From the IMG/VR virus record IMGVR_UViG_3300028597_000010, positions 1 to 64,000 of that record: 64,000 nucleotides of DNA. One strand, written 5' to 3'. How positions within the stretch are numbered: the first letter of the stretch is position 1; each line of letters starts with the position of its first letter. The notes beneath the pieces are model-generated. The model saw nothing but the letters and a program-made list of their open reading frames with translations. It had not been told where the DNA came from and did no database searches. A program made the translations under genes and the position numbers. Of this stretch, positions 1 to 7,731 are shown one piece after another. Source of the stretch: a virus.

Positions 1-1
1 T

Positions 2-70
2 GCCTCCAAGGTATCGGACAGTATCATCGGCGACCTCGCCCACATCTTCACCAAACCAATCTCCCGATAA
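2..70 (+). CDS. 3' end of a rightward gene (partial)
   Basis: Frame 2 is open from the window edge and ends at TAA (68-70), giving a 22-residue C-terminus that ends FTKPISR. A strong bidirectional hairpin follows at once, as expected at the end of a transcription unit. The gene lies mostly outside the window and no function can be assigned. Confidence 0.6.
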   Translation, partial: ASKVSDSIIGDLAHIFTKPISR

Positions 71-86
71 AAAAGCAAGAAGCAAC

Positions 87-126
87 TATAACCCCTCCCA
101 CCCCGAAAGGAGTGGGAGGGGTTATA
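87..126. terminator. Bidirectional terminator hairpin
   Basis: A perfect 15-bp stem (87-101 with 112-126) starts TATAACCCC and ends GGGGTTATA. A T-rich tract follows on the minus strand (complement of 71-80). It separates convergent genes and belongs to a family of near-identical terminators in this window. Confidence 0.85.
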
Positions 127-134
127 ACTTGTTA

Positions 135-1238
135 TTAGAACGCGTACTTCGGTGCGCCTGGGAAGTCACGTTTCAACTGTGCCAACGCACTGCCGTCACT
201 GAACTTATTGGCGGTACACAGCAACACCGCCAAGTCGTCTACTGGCTGCAGCAACTTGATCATGTCAGGACTTGCCTTGTTAACCAAACCAAGGTCGAGT
301 ACCTTACCGAAGTAAGTTTGCTTCAGCCACCACTCTGGACCAATGAGGTCTTCCAGAATGGTCAGCAACTTACCACGCAAGATCGCGTAGTCTTCTGGGA
401 TAACGTCCCGGTCGAAACGAAAGTTACTGAACAGGATAGTCACGAAAGTCGGATACTTGCTCAACAATACCGTCTTGGTGTTGGTATCGAACAACTTGAG
501 CATGGCATCGAAACTCTCGATATCACCATTCGTGATAACCGTACGCATGGCCTCCAGCGCAGCATCCCGACGAATCAACTCAAACCCTTTCGGATAAGAG
601 TTCCACATCTTCGGATAACTGTCAGTCATCCCCATGTAAACGGAACTTTTGAATACCGCGTTGTAGAAGGCGCCCTTAGCGCTCACGTCCAGCAGGTCGT
701 CCACACCAGCCGCTTTACCAAACATACGAATGGTTTGTTGGCCAATGGAACTACGCCAGTTAGGACTGACGCGGAACTTCTTACCATCGTTGGTAATGAG
801 ACTACCCATGTTCAAGCCTGTGATAGCCTTGAACTCTTGTGCCAGCTCTTGTTGCAGCTTACGCATGGCACCGCCTTGGCTGCTAACGTTAACACCCGCA
901 GCACCGCCTACAGCCTTAAACAGAGCATCATCGCTGAAGGTTACCCCGTCACGTCCTACCTTGATGCTCTTGGTGATCGCCTTGGTGTTCAGGAAGCCAC
1001 CAGACAGAGCACCAATGATACCGTCGAGTTGCTCTACCACAGCAGAACGATAGCCAGTGATAGTACCCGTCACACCCGTATCACGAGCGGTCTTGAGTGC
1101 AGTCCCTTGCTTCATGTTGGTAGTGGTAACGTCTGCCGGCGTCAGGTTGTTTTCCTTGACCCCCTTCATGGCAGAGTTGGTACTGTTTTGGAACGAGCTG
1201 ACCGACTTGTCTAAACTCAGTCCCTGAAATAGATCCAT
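135..1238 (-). CDS. Conserved-type phage protein, probable virion component
   Basis: This 367-residue protein is not recognised. The start is the ATG at 1238 (MDLFQG), which has an AAAGAGGAA ribosome site; the frame extends further only through a TTG. The N-terminal 140 residues are rich in Ser, Thr, Gly and Ala and look flexible. The C-terminal half is more compact and aromatic. Size, single-gene unit and position beside UvsX-like and polymerase genes fit a core phage gene. A structural role is only inferred. Confidence 0.75.
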   Translation of the reverse strand: MDLFQGLSLDKSVSSFQNSTNSAMKGVKENNLTPADVTTTNMKQGTALKTARDTGVTGTITGYRSAVVEQLDGIIGALSGGFLNTKAITKSIKVGRDGVTFSDDALFKAVGGAAGVNVSSQGGAMRKLQQELAQEFKAITGLNMGSLITNDGKKFRVSPNWRSSIGQQTIRMFGKAAGVDDLLDVSAKGAFYNAVFKSSVYMGMTDSYPKMWNSYPKGFELIRRDAALEAMRTVITNGDIESFDAMLKLFDTNTKTVLLSKYPTFVTILFSNFRFDRDVIPEDYAILRGKLLTILEDLIGPEWWLKQTYFGKVLDLGLVNKASPDMIKLLQPVDDLAVLLCTANKFSDGSALAQLKRDFPGAPKYAF

Positions 1239-1275
1239 GGGAAGTTCCTCTTTAAACAAAAAAATAAAGAGAGTT

Positions 1276-1302
1276 TAGGCAGGGGAATAACCCCCTGCCC
1301 TA
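1276..1302 (-). terminator. Terminator of leftward unit 1311-2352
   Basis: A GGCAGGGG/CCCCTGCC stem lies just past the stop of the 1311-1754 gene. On the minus strand it is followed by a T-rich run (complement of 1255-1272), typical of an intrinsic terminator. Confidence 0.75.
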
Positions 1303-1310
1303 TAACCCCG

Positions 1311-1754
1311 TTACTGATCGGGTGGCTGATCGTCTTTATAAACCGGCTGGTCTTTACGATCTTTACCAACGATACGCGTTACTTCGGACACCACATATTC
1401 GTTGCCCTCAGTGTCCCTGACGGTGATTGTGATCTCACACGACTCCATACGTAAAATTGACACCCCTTCCAACAGCTTGTTAAACGTCAACGTGGGCTTC
1501 TGGAAGTAAGTGTCCTTGATGTTACCAGTACGTGTGATGCGATCCGCCTTCGCCTTGTCAGGGTCCTTCGTTGTAATCACCCAGTCAAGATAGTCCCGCA
1601 GGTAGTTGACCCACTTGCGAGGATTCATGTCCATCTTCTTTAACAGCTTTCGAAACAAGCGTGCAGGAATGTCCTGTAGTTGGTCATCTTCCACATACTT
1701 CTGCGAAATACTGTTAAGCTGACTTCCCTTTAGTGGCTTTCTGGACTTCTCCAT
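1311..1754 (-). CDS. Hypothetical early protein
   Basis: A basic 147-residue protein of unknown function. Residues 30-60 (LFRKLLKKMDMNPRKWVNYL) look like an amphipathic, nucleic-acid-binding-like helix pair. The second half is a predicted beta domain ending in a charged, proline-rich tail. It overlaps the end of the upstream gene by 41 nt in another frame, and ATAAGGG precedes the ATG. It is the last gene of a two-gene early unit driven from 2380-2387. Confidence 0.75.
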   Translation of the reverse strand: MEKSRKPLKGSQLNSISQKYVEDDQLQDIPARLFRKLLKKMDMNPRKWVNYLRDYLDWVITTKDPDKAKADRITRTGNIKDTYFQKPTLTFNKLLEGVSILRMESCEITITVRDTEGNEYVVSEVTRIVGKDRKDQPVYKDDQPPDQ

Positions 1755-2352
1755 TTAGCACCCTTATTTGTGAATGCACTACAATGCGAGCAACGGTGAT
1801 CAGATCTTCCACCATCATTTTGAAATATCTGCTCGCAAGGAATGCGTCAAGCGGTGGATTCCACGGTCTCTTCTTAGCGACGAGCGCTTGTTCAACGGAT
1901 ACCTGTTCGGCATTCGTCTCGCAATACATCCCAATCGTGCTAACCCCATTAGCGAAGAAAAGATCCAACGTGTAACTACTACTGTACCATTGCATGAAGC
2001 CCACACTCTTCCTGACTTCATGACTACGATAAAAGTCTTCGACGTCTACCGTTCTTCCTTTGTGCAACGCCTCTAACAACCTGTGAGCCTCACCAGACGT
2101 TTTTGTAAAGGTGTTTAGCTCAATGGTATTAAACCACTTGAAGTCCTCCTCAAAATGCAGCTGAGAGGTCTCCAGCAGATTATCGTATAGAAGCTTTAAT
2201 GCATCGGCAAATCTGATCGAAGGAGAGTTGAATCCTCGCTCTACTTGATCGAATTGCGTAAGCAACCATTTACAGTGTTCAAGCTGTGCCCAGTTCCCAA
2301 CAAAAGGAACTCGACTCAAAAGCTTGAGCACAGACTGTTTAGTCAGCTCCAT
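1714..2352 (-). CDS. Hypothetical early protein
   Basis: A 212-residue, mostly helical and rather AT-rich gene of unknown function. It is the first gene downstream of a consensus TATATTAC early promoter 28 nt upstream. No membrane segment, signal or catalytic motif is visible. The early position suggests a host-takeover role, which is inference only. Confidence 0.75.
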   Translation of the reverse strand: MELTKQSVLKLLSRVPFVGNWAQLEHCKWLLTQFDQVERGFNSPSIRFADALKLLYDNLLETSQLHFEEDFKWFNTIELNTFTKTSGEAHRLLEALHKGRTVDVEDFYRSHEVRKSVGFMQWYSSSYTLDLFFANGVSTIGMYCETNAEQVSVEQALVAKKRPWNPPLDAFLASRYFKMMVEDLITVARIVVHSQIRVLNGEVQKATKGKSA

Positions 2353-2379
2353 TTAATATCCCCAACATATGTCCCACTA

Positions 2380-2387
2380 GTAATATA
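2380..2387 (-). promoter_or_regulatory. phiKZ-type early promoter (TATATTAC)
   Basis: The minus strand reads CAAACCTATATTACTAGTGGG. It matches eight other sites in this window and the published phiKZ early promoter core TATATTAC. It lies 28 nt upstream of the 1714-2352 gene. Confidence 0.75.
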
Positions 2388-2400
2388 GGTTTGAAAAATC

Positions 2401-2973
2401 ATGGACACCCCAATTAATACAGCTGACACCCCGATCAATGTAACCCCGCTACCGATCAAAGAGCCAAGTCCTTTTGCCGACACCCCAATGGTTGACGCGA
2501 AACATCGCATCGAAGACGCTGAAGTAGAAAGCGTGTTGTTGCTATTACAAAAGTCACTCCAGATGGATCTGGAAGACGAAGACCAAAATAAATTGGTTGA
2601 CGCTATTCAGGCCAACCGTGCCTTGCTGTTGAAATACGCCATGCAACAGTATCTGGCTAAACCGGGTAGTGCTTCGTTGCTGGAAGGTGTAACGTCTCTG
2701 CTCGGCCACATGGAAAAGGTTGTCCGCGATAACCGTAAAGAAAAGGCCAAGAAGAAAGAAGGCGAACACAACGTCGTTGCTTTCAACCAGATGCTGGAAG
2801 CCATGAAGAGCATCTCCTCTGGTGCCATCGCCGTGCCTGTGTTCGAGATCGGTACGTTCCTGCTCGACCCTAGCAAGTCTCTGCTGGGCGATAACGACAA
2901 CATTGCACCTATCAAACCTGACGAATTGACACAAGGTATCCAGATCGTCGATATCGATGGTAAAGCCGTGTAA
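2401..2973 (+). CDS. Hypothetical protein with proline/threonine-rich head
   Basis: A 190-residue protein not recognised. Residues 1-30 repeat DTPIN/DTPM-like units and look disordered. Residues 40-130 are helical with a lysine-rich stretch (KEKAKKKEG). The tail is acidic. No good Shine-Dalgarno sequence precedes the ATG, and the start lies within 20 nt of the divergent early promoter, so the upstream signals are unusual. Function unknown. Confidence 0.75.
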   Translation: MDTPINTADTPINVTPLPIKEPSPFADTPMVDAKHRIEDAEVESVLLLLQKSLQMDLEDEDQNKLVDAIQANRALLLKYAMQQYLAKPGSASLLEGVTSLLGHMEKVVRDNRKEKAKKKEGEHNVVAFNQMLEAMKSISSGAIAVPVFEIGTFLLDPSKSLLGDNDNIAPIKPDELTQGIQIVDIDGKAV

Positions 2974-2995
2974 AAACAATCCCCATAGATAAAAG

Positions 2996-3024
2996 CTAGA
3001 GTAGAGGCATTGCCTCTACTCTAG
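2996..3024. terminator. Bidirectional terminator between convergent genes
   Basis: An almost perfect palindrome, CTAGAGTAGAGGCA with its complement, sits between the stops of the rightward 2401-2973 and leftward 3033-3770 genes. Confidence 0.8.
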
Positions 3025-3032
3025 TAGGTTCA

Positions 3033-3770
3033 TTATTCCGCGCCATAGTCGTAGAACTGATGCTTGATGGGAACCAGTTTAATCACGGTACCCAGTGTAA
3101 CCGACATGCTGAAGATCAGGTCCGTGTTGCTACCTGTAAACTCATCAGTCTTGTTAGCCAAGATATCAGGGATGACAAAGGCTGTATCAGGAATAGGGTT
3201 ACCCTTGATGGAATCCATCAGAGCCTTGGAACCTTTCCCGATGATTGCGTCGTACTTGAACACGTAGTTGAACTGCTTGTAGTAGTTGGCGTCATGGGTC
3301 GAAGGATCCGACTCAACCAACTTCACGCTCACAAGCCCTTTAAACGCGGCAGTGCAGTGCTTAACAAACATGTCTTTCAGTTCATCATCCAGTACGTAAG
3401 GGTTGCAGTTAACGTACAACTCCACGGTCTGAATGTTGATAGGCTTGTCGCCCAACTTTTCCAAGTCAATAAGTGTCTTGACGAAGTCTCGCTGAAAGTT
3501 TGACGGGTAATACATCAACCAGTCGGAGATCGTGCGCTTCTCATACAACTCGTCAAACTTCTCACGGTTGATATTGAAGAACGCATGTTCGAACGTGTCG
3601 TAACGACGCTCCTTGTAATTCTTTTCGACATGCATCAGCCACAGGGTATCACCCGTTGACTTGCGTTGCGCGTCGTCAGAAATGTTCGGAGTCATCAACA
3701 GTTGCAACAGCCCACGACGATAGTCATAGAGCGAATCAAGTTCGGTGTAAACCTTCAACACCCGATTCAT
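3033..3770 (-). CDS. Hypothetical core protein
   Basis: A 245-residue protein of unknown function, last gene of a leftward run from the UvsX-like gene down. Its start codon overlaps the stop of the next gene upstream (ATGA), so translation is probably coupled. It mixes helices in the first 120 residues with a beta-rich C-terminus and shows no signal or membrane segment. The phiKZ genome also carries unknown genes between its RNA polymerase beta C-terminal gene and uvsX, so it may be a counterpart of one of those. Confidence 0.75.
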   Translation of the reverse strand: MNRVLKVYTELDSLYDYRRGLLQLLMTPNISDDAQRKSTGDTLWLMHVEKNYKERRYDTFEHAFFNINREKFDELYEKRTISDWLMYYPSNFQRDFVKTLIDLEKLGDKPINIQTVELYVNCNPYVLDDELKDMFVKHCTAAFKGLVSVKLVESDPSTHDANYYKQFNYVFKYDAIIGKGSKALMDSIKGNPIPDTAFVIPDILANKTDEFTGSNTDLIFSMSVTLGTVIKLVPIKHQFYDYGAE

Positions 3771-4183
3771 TTCTGTTTACCTGCTGGCGCTGGTGGGGTT
3801 TCCAAGGAAATGGAATCACCGTACACACGCAGCATCAACGCCAACTGGAAACTGATGGAGTTGACATCATCGTGAGTGGTATGAGCCTCGCCACCCGGTG
3901 TCTGGGAGATAACGTCCTTGAACACCTGCATGAACTCTTCCATCAGCTTTTCCCGGTTAGGACCGAAGTCTGTCACCAGTTTCATCTGAAGGTTCAACCA
4001 GCGGTCATACGCGGCTGCGTCGGAACCAATGGAAGCGATGAACACGTCGTAACCAGGCCCGAAGTTGGCAAGGGGCTTGATGAACAGGTTCGACAACGGC
4101 AGCTTCAGTTCCGGCCGGGGATCGGCTTGCATGTCAACAATCGCGTTGTTAACCACCAACTTAATGTGCAGCATGTCATCCAT
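3767..4183 (-). CDS. Hypothetical core protein
   Basis: A 138-residue protein not recognised. The C-terminus is proline-rich (ETPPAPAGKQK). It is coupled by ATGA to the following gene and starts 3 nt after the stop of the polymerase-like gene, so it is in the same operon. No motif supports a function. Confidence 0.75.
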   Translation of the reverse strand: MDDMLHIKLVVNNAIVDMQADPRPELKLPLSNLFIKPLANFGPGYDVFIASIGSDAAAYDRWLNLQMKLVTDFGPNREKLMEEFMQVFKDVISQTPGGEAHTTHDDVNSISFQLALMLRVYGDSISLETPPAPAGKQK

Positions 4184-4186
4184 AGA

Positions 4187-4873
4187 TCACCCGTAACGCT
4201 TGTTCATGTTGTTGTCGATACCACGAGCCCGTAACAGGTAGTGAGCAGTCTTCAACGACTTGGCAATGTCACCCTTTTGTAGGCTGGCATTGGTGTTGGT
4301 CTTACCGGTAGTCAGCAGGTCGTTCTTGTAGGAACGCAATGCTTGCAGGTCACCGCCCTTCACGTTGTACAGCTCGTTGGCCATGATGGTCAAACCGAGG
4401 TTACGCAACACCGTGATTTCAGGCTGACTGATACCAGTGGAACGAGAGTCACCCATTACCTGACCAGTGAGGTCGTCGATGGAATGGTCGTCCTTTGCAG
4501 CGGAGAACTTCTTCACCCACATCTGACGTTGCTTACGCAGTTCGCCAGTGCCCACGATTGCCTTGTAGGGAGTCATGGACTTGATGCCGGTTTCTTCATC
4601 GAACACGATCAACTGCTGTTCGATCTCCACCCCGTACTTCTTGCTGATACGCAAGAGGTTTTCGTAGTGGATCATTTCCTTGGGGTTATAGTTGCTACCC
4701 CAGATTGACAGAGAGCCCAGTTGTTCGACCTTATCAACAAAGTCACCAAACTGAGCATCATTCATTGCCTCGAACAAACGAGAGTAAATGACCCGGTTAC
4801 CACCGCCCTCTGTCAGCTCACCCATGAAGCCGAGTACAAACTCCTCGGCCTCCTTACGGTTGCCCTTGGCCAT
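4187..4873 (-). CDS. C-terminal piece of phage multisubunit RNA polymerase beta subunit
   Basis: A 228-residue protein. Residues 88-223 follow the C-terminus of bacterial RpoB in order. FDEETG with following P and G matches the segment before KLHHLVDDK. KKFSAAKDDHS then SRSTG match KLNHLVDDKMHARSTG. PEITVLRNLG and ANELYNVKGGD match GEMEVWALEAYG and QEMLTVKSDD. The last helix, LKTAHYLLRARGI, matches LLKEIRSLGI. phiKZ-like phages split beta and beta' into several genes, one encoding the beta C-terminus (gp149 in the virion enzyme), near a uvsX-like gene; the same neighbourhood is seen here. The order of matched motifs is observed. Assignment to virion or non-virion enzyme is open. The piece is short, covering mainly the extreme C-terminus. 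Confidence 0.6.
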   Translation of the reverse strand: MAKGNRKEAEEFVLGFMGELTEGGGNRVIYSRLFEAMNDAQFGDFVDKVEQLGSLSIWGSNYNPKEMIHYENLLRISKKYGVEIEQQLIVFDEETGIKSMTPYKAIVGTGELRKQRQMWVKKFSAAKDDHSIDDLTGQVMGDSRSTGISQPEITVLRNLGLTIMANELYNVKGGDLQALRSYKNDLLTTGKTNTNASLQKGDIAKSLKTAHYLLRARGIDNNMNKRYG

Positions 4874-4875
4874 GA

Positions 4876-5238
4876 TTACTTCCTCTGGTAGCCGTACTTC
4901 GTGATGGTCTTGTTGGCGTTAGTAACCACCTCACAAGCCGTCGAGAGGAACGGATCGTTTTGTGAAACAGTGATGGTCAACAGTTCGTCGAACATCATGG
5001 TCGCGTTTTCCAGCGTCTGACCGAACAGTGTTTTGTTCTTGTCGTCAACCGGGATAACAGGAAGCGTGGAATCGATGTTGCTGAGGCCGTACTTACCCGA
5101 AACAGTGAACAGGGTAATGGCGCCTTTAGCGCGTTCGGCCAAACGAGTTTTCAACTGAGTAATGTATTCGAACGGATCTTTACAGAGGTTCATGAAGTTG
5201 CTGTCAGATACCACCAGCACGATGTTAGAGCTTTCCAT
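4876..5238 (-). CDS. Hypothetical core protein
   Basis: A 120-residue protein. The start at 5238 (MESSNI) is chosen because AGGGGAATGGAAG precedes it; an in-frame extension would run into the UvsX-like gene. The order strand-helix-strand-helix (IVLVVSDSN, ITLFTVSGKYG) hints at a small Rossmann-like or VWA-like alpha/beta fold, but no motif is decisive. It ends 2 nt before the polymerase-like gene, implying one operon. Confidence 0.7.
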   Translation of the reverse strand: MESSNIVLVVSDSNFMNLCKDPFEYITQLKTRLAERAKGAITLFTVSGKYGLSNIDSTLPVIPVDDKNKTLFGQTLENATMMFDELLTITVSQNDPFLSTACEVVTNANKTITKYGYQRK

Positions 5239-5264
5239 TTGCTTCCATTCCCCTAAAAGTGAAT

Positions 5265-5288
5265 GGGGACCCGATGGCTTGGATCCCC
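5265..5288 (-). terminator. Intercistronic hairpin
   Basis: A GGGGACCC/GGATCCCC stem with one mismatch follows the UvsX-like gene, with CTTTTA beyond it on the minus strand. It sits next to the ribosome site of the next gene. It may be a leaky terminator or a processing site. Confidence 0.45.
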
Positions 5289-5302
5289 TATACATATGCA
5301 AA

Positions 5303-6748
5303 TTACTTTTTCTTATCAAGCCAGTAAGGCTTGCGCTCGCCCAGAGCGATCTTCAACAGTTCAAGCGTGGAGACGGTGTGCTTGGTGATCAGCGGGTTGG
5401 TAAACCAGTAGTCCACGGTGTTCTCGAGGATGTCATTCCAGTCGTAACCTTGCTCTTTGATCTTGTTGTACATTTCCTGCGGGGTCATGCGGTACTTGTG
5501 CTCCAGAGTCAACCAGAACGTTTGCATGAACCACATTTGGTAGCAGATGCCCAGCGCCCGGTAGAACTTCTTGTCTTCAATAGACTTCTTCCAGACGGTG
5601 GTACGACCAACCTTGCACTCAGGGTACAGCACACAAGCGTGGCTGATGGCGCTACCTTCAAGACCGAACATGTCGGACGTCTTGATAGCGTGGTACATCG
5701 ACAGCCCTTCTTGAATCCCTAGAGACTGGGAACCAATAAAGAACAGGCTGCTACCACTAGAGCCACTCTTGTTACGATAAATGTTAGTTGTGTAGAAAAG
5801 CAGATCAGGGTTTTCTTTTGCATCTTTACCAATTACCACGTCGCTGCCGAACGGATTGGGGTACATCCATTCCTGGCCAGATTTAAGTGCACTACCCCGG
5901 ATGATTTCATAACCGATTTGCGGGATACGCAGGAGGGACTTCGGTCCTTTCAGTTTCTTCCCTTGACGAATGAAGACGGATTCCTTTTCCAGCGGCTGAC
6001 CAGTCATGTTGACGATGTCAGTTACCTGAGCAGTCCACACTTGGTAAGCGCCGAATTCGCCACCCAGCACGTCACAGTCTTCATAGACGATGCGACGCTG
6101 GTTACCGATTACCAGATCTCGAGTCTTCTGCGCGCCGCCTTCGTCAACTTCACCTTCTTGGAAGTGGGCCGAGGTCTTGGCGAAGTGCATTTCAGAGATC
6201 GAGTCGACTACAGTCATGATCGGCGAAATGATCTTGACCGCGTTACCATCGTTACCCGGATAAGGAGTATTGATGTAGATGTTCTGCTTTTCTTTGATCG
6301 CTTGTTTTACATCAGCATGACGATCTTTGAACCACTGGTGAACGAAGTTACCGTCACAAGGGTTCTCGATGTCGTTACGGCTGAAGTAGAAGAAACGCTT
6401 GTCGAGGATCTCGGCGTAGAAGTAGCCCGGAATACCGAACAGCTCGTCCACGATGTCAGCCAGACGACCTACGTTAAAGGTAGCCTCGATATCCTTGAAG
6501 GCCACGATGAGCGTGTGATAACGATACAACGCGTTGGCCATCATCAATACAGTTTGGCCGGTCTTCTGCGTGTTGTTACCACCGGTTACAGCGTTGTTGC
6601 GGCACAGTCCACCATTCATGTAGGTGACCTGATCCGGACCCACTAAGAACTCACCGTTGATCATGTCCATCATTGGCGAGAACTGAAGAGTCGGGATAAC
6701 AGTATCGGACGACTTCATTGCTTTAACAAAACTGTGCGGAGATGCCAT
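5303..6748 (-). CDS. uvsX: UvsX/RecA-like recombinase ATPase
   Basis: A 481-residue protein with a RecA-type ATPase core. A P-loop-like GGNNTQKT lies at residues 56-63, with a bulky residue replacing the second Gly. T4 UvsX has the same kind of departure (GPSKSFKS). FKDIEATF at 84-91 fits the strand after the P-loop (YDSEFG in UvsX). A Walker B-like TVVDSIS lies near residue 180. RecA-like recombinases pair homologous DNA strands in phage recombination-dependent replication and repair. phiKZ has a UvsX-like protein (gp152) in a comparable neighbourhood. The start has an AGGAAG site. Family call is by motif order; recombinase activity is inferred. Confidence 0.65.
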   Translation of the reverse strand: MASPHSFVKAMKSSDTVIPTLQFSPMMDMINGEFLVGPDQVTYMNGGLCRNNAVTGGNNTQKTGQTVLMMANALYRYHTLIVAFKDIEATFNVGRLADIVDELFGIPGYFYAEILDKRFFYFSRNDIENPCDGNFVHQWFKDRHADVKQAIKEKQNIYINTPYPGNDGNAVKIISPIMTVVDSISEMHFAKTSAHFQEGEVDEGGAQKTRDLVIGNQRRIVYEDCDVLGGEFGAYQVWTAQVTDIVNMTGQPLEKESVFIRQGKKLKGPKSLLRIPQIGYEIIRGSALKSGQEWMYPNPFGSDVVIGKDAKENPDLLFYTTNIYRNKSGSSGSSLFFIGSQSLGIQEGLSMYHAIKTSDMFGLEGSAISHACVLYPECKVGRTTVWKKSIEDKKFYRALGICYQMWFMQTFWLTLEHKYRMTPQEMYNKIKEQGYDWNDILENTVDYWFTNPLITKHTVSTLELLKIALGERKPYWLDKKK

Positions 6749-6856
6749 ATTTCTTAACTTCCTGGTATTTTATGAATTTCAATCCAAGGGCCACTCTGCC
6801 CCGGTCACTTTGGGCAAACTGCCCTCCCCTAAACTATATTGATATAGAGGTCAGTA

Positions 6857-7663
6857 ATGGAAAATTATATCGCGCTGGTTAAGAACCCAGATACGTTGCT
6901 TTCCGTACAAGGTATGGAAGCAATGAGCTTGGGCGAGAACTTCGACCTGTTCTTCAAAGAGTTCTCCACCTCCATCGATCGTCGCATGGCTGCGCTGAGC
7001 AAATCGATCCATCAGGTTGACTACTCGGCTGCCAAGCGCAACATCGAAGCTAACAAGATCTTGTACGTCAAGAACACCGGCGTTGAGATGATTACCCCCG
7101 AAGGTTTCCAGGCCGGTATGGGTAATATGATGTCACACACCAAGGCCGTTGTAGACGGTGTGTACATCGTGTGCAGTCTGAAGACCGAGGCGGCGAGACT
7201 ATATGATTGGTTGAAACAAATCATCAAGAATGGTCGCGTTGACAAGTCCTTCGGCTGGACTATCAAGGACTTCGACACCGCCCTTAACAAGGCTGAAAAC
7301 TTCGTCAAGAACCTCCCTGACAACAGCCGCCGTCTGAAGTTCAACCTCGGCCAAGTGTACTTCAACTTCGACGAGTTCTTCGCCTGCATGATCACCTTCA
7401 ACCACGGCGTGAGCACTCTCGGTGGGCGTGACATCGAACTGTTGGCTAAAGAGCTGACCAACGTTCACGAACTCGGTACGCTGATGGTCAAGAAGATCAA
7501 GGCTAACGAGCTGCTGGTAAGCGAGCAGGGCATTGCCGACGTAGAGGCCATCGTCAACAAGTTCGTGTCTCTGACCAACCTTGCAGGCGCTCTGCTGGTG
7601 CTTCTGAACGATCTGACCGCTGTATTCAACGAGCAAGCGAAGACCATCGCAGAACTCAAGTAA
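6857..7663 (+). CDS. Hypothetical helical protein
   Basis: A 268-residue, almost entirely helical protein without signal or membrane segment, read divergently from the UvsX-like gene and started by AGAGGTCAGTA before ATG. Heptad-like hydrophobic spacing runs through much of it, so it may oligomerise. It could be a virion inner-body or replication accessory protein, but nothing in the sequence decides this. It ends at a strong shared terminator. Confidence 0.8.
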   Translation: MENYIALVKNPDTLLSVQGMEAMSLGENFDLFFKEFSTSIDRRMAALSKSIHQVDYSAAKRNIEANKILYVKNTGVEMITPEGFQAGMGNMMSHTKAVVDGVYIVCSLKTEAARLYDWLKQIIKNGRVDKSFGWTIKDFDTALNKAENFVKNLPDNSRRLKFNLGQVYFNFDEFFACMITFNHGVSTLGGRDIELLAKELTNVHELGTLMVKKIKANELLVSEQGIADVEAIVNKFVSLTNLAGALLVLLNDLTAVFNEQAKTIAELK

Positions 7664-7678
7664 AGCAGCCATAAAGCA

Positions 7679-7720
7679 CTATAACTCCCCTACCCTTTTT
7701 ACGGGGTAGGGGAGTTATAG
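7679..7720. terminator. Bidirectional terminator (TATAAC family)
   Basis: CTATAACTCCCCTACCC pairs with its complement around a short T-rich loop between convergent genes ending at 7663 and 7732. Confidence 0.85.
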
Positions 7721-7731
7721 CTGATACAGGG

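Noticed and set aside
135-1214. Long rightward open frame antisense to the 135-1238 gene
   Set aside because: It has no ribosome site, begins inside a terminator and mirrors the codon pattern of the leftward gene, which has a good start and its own context.
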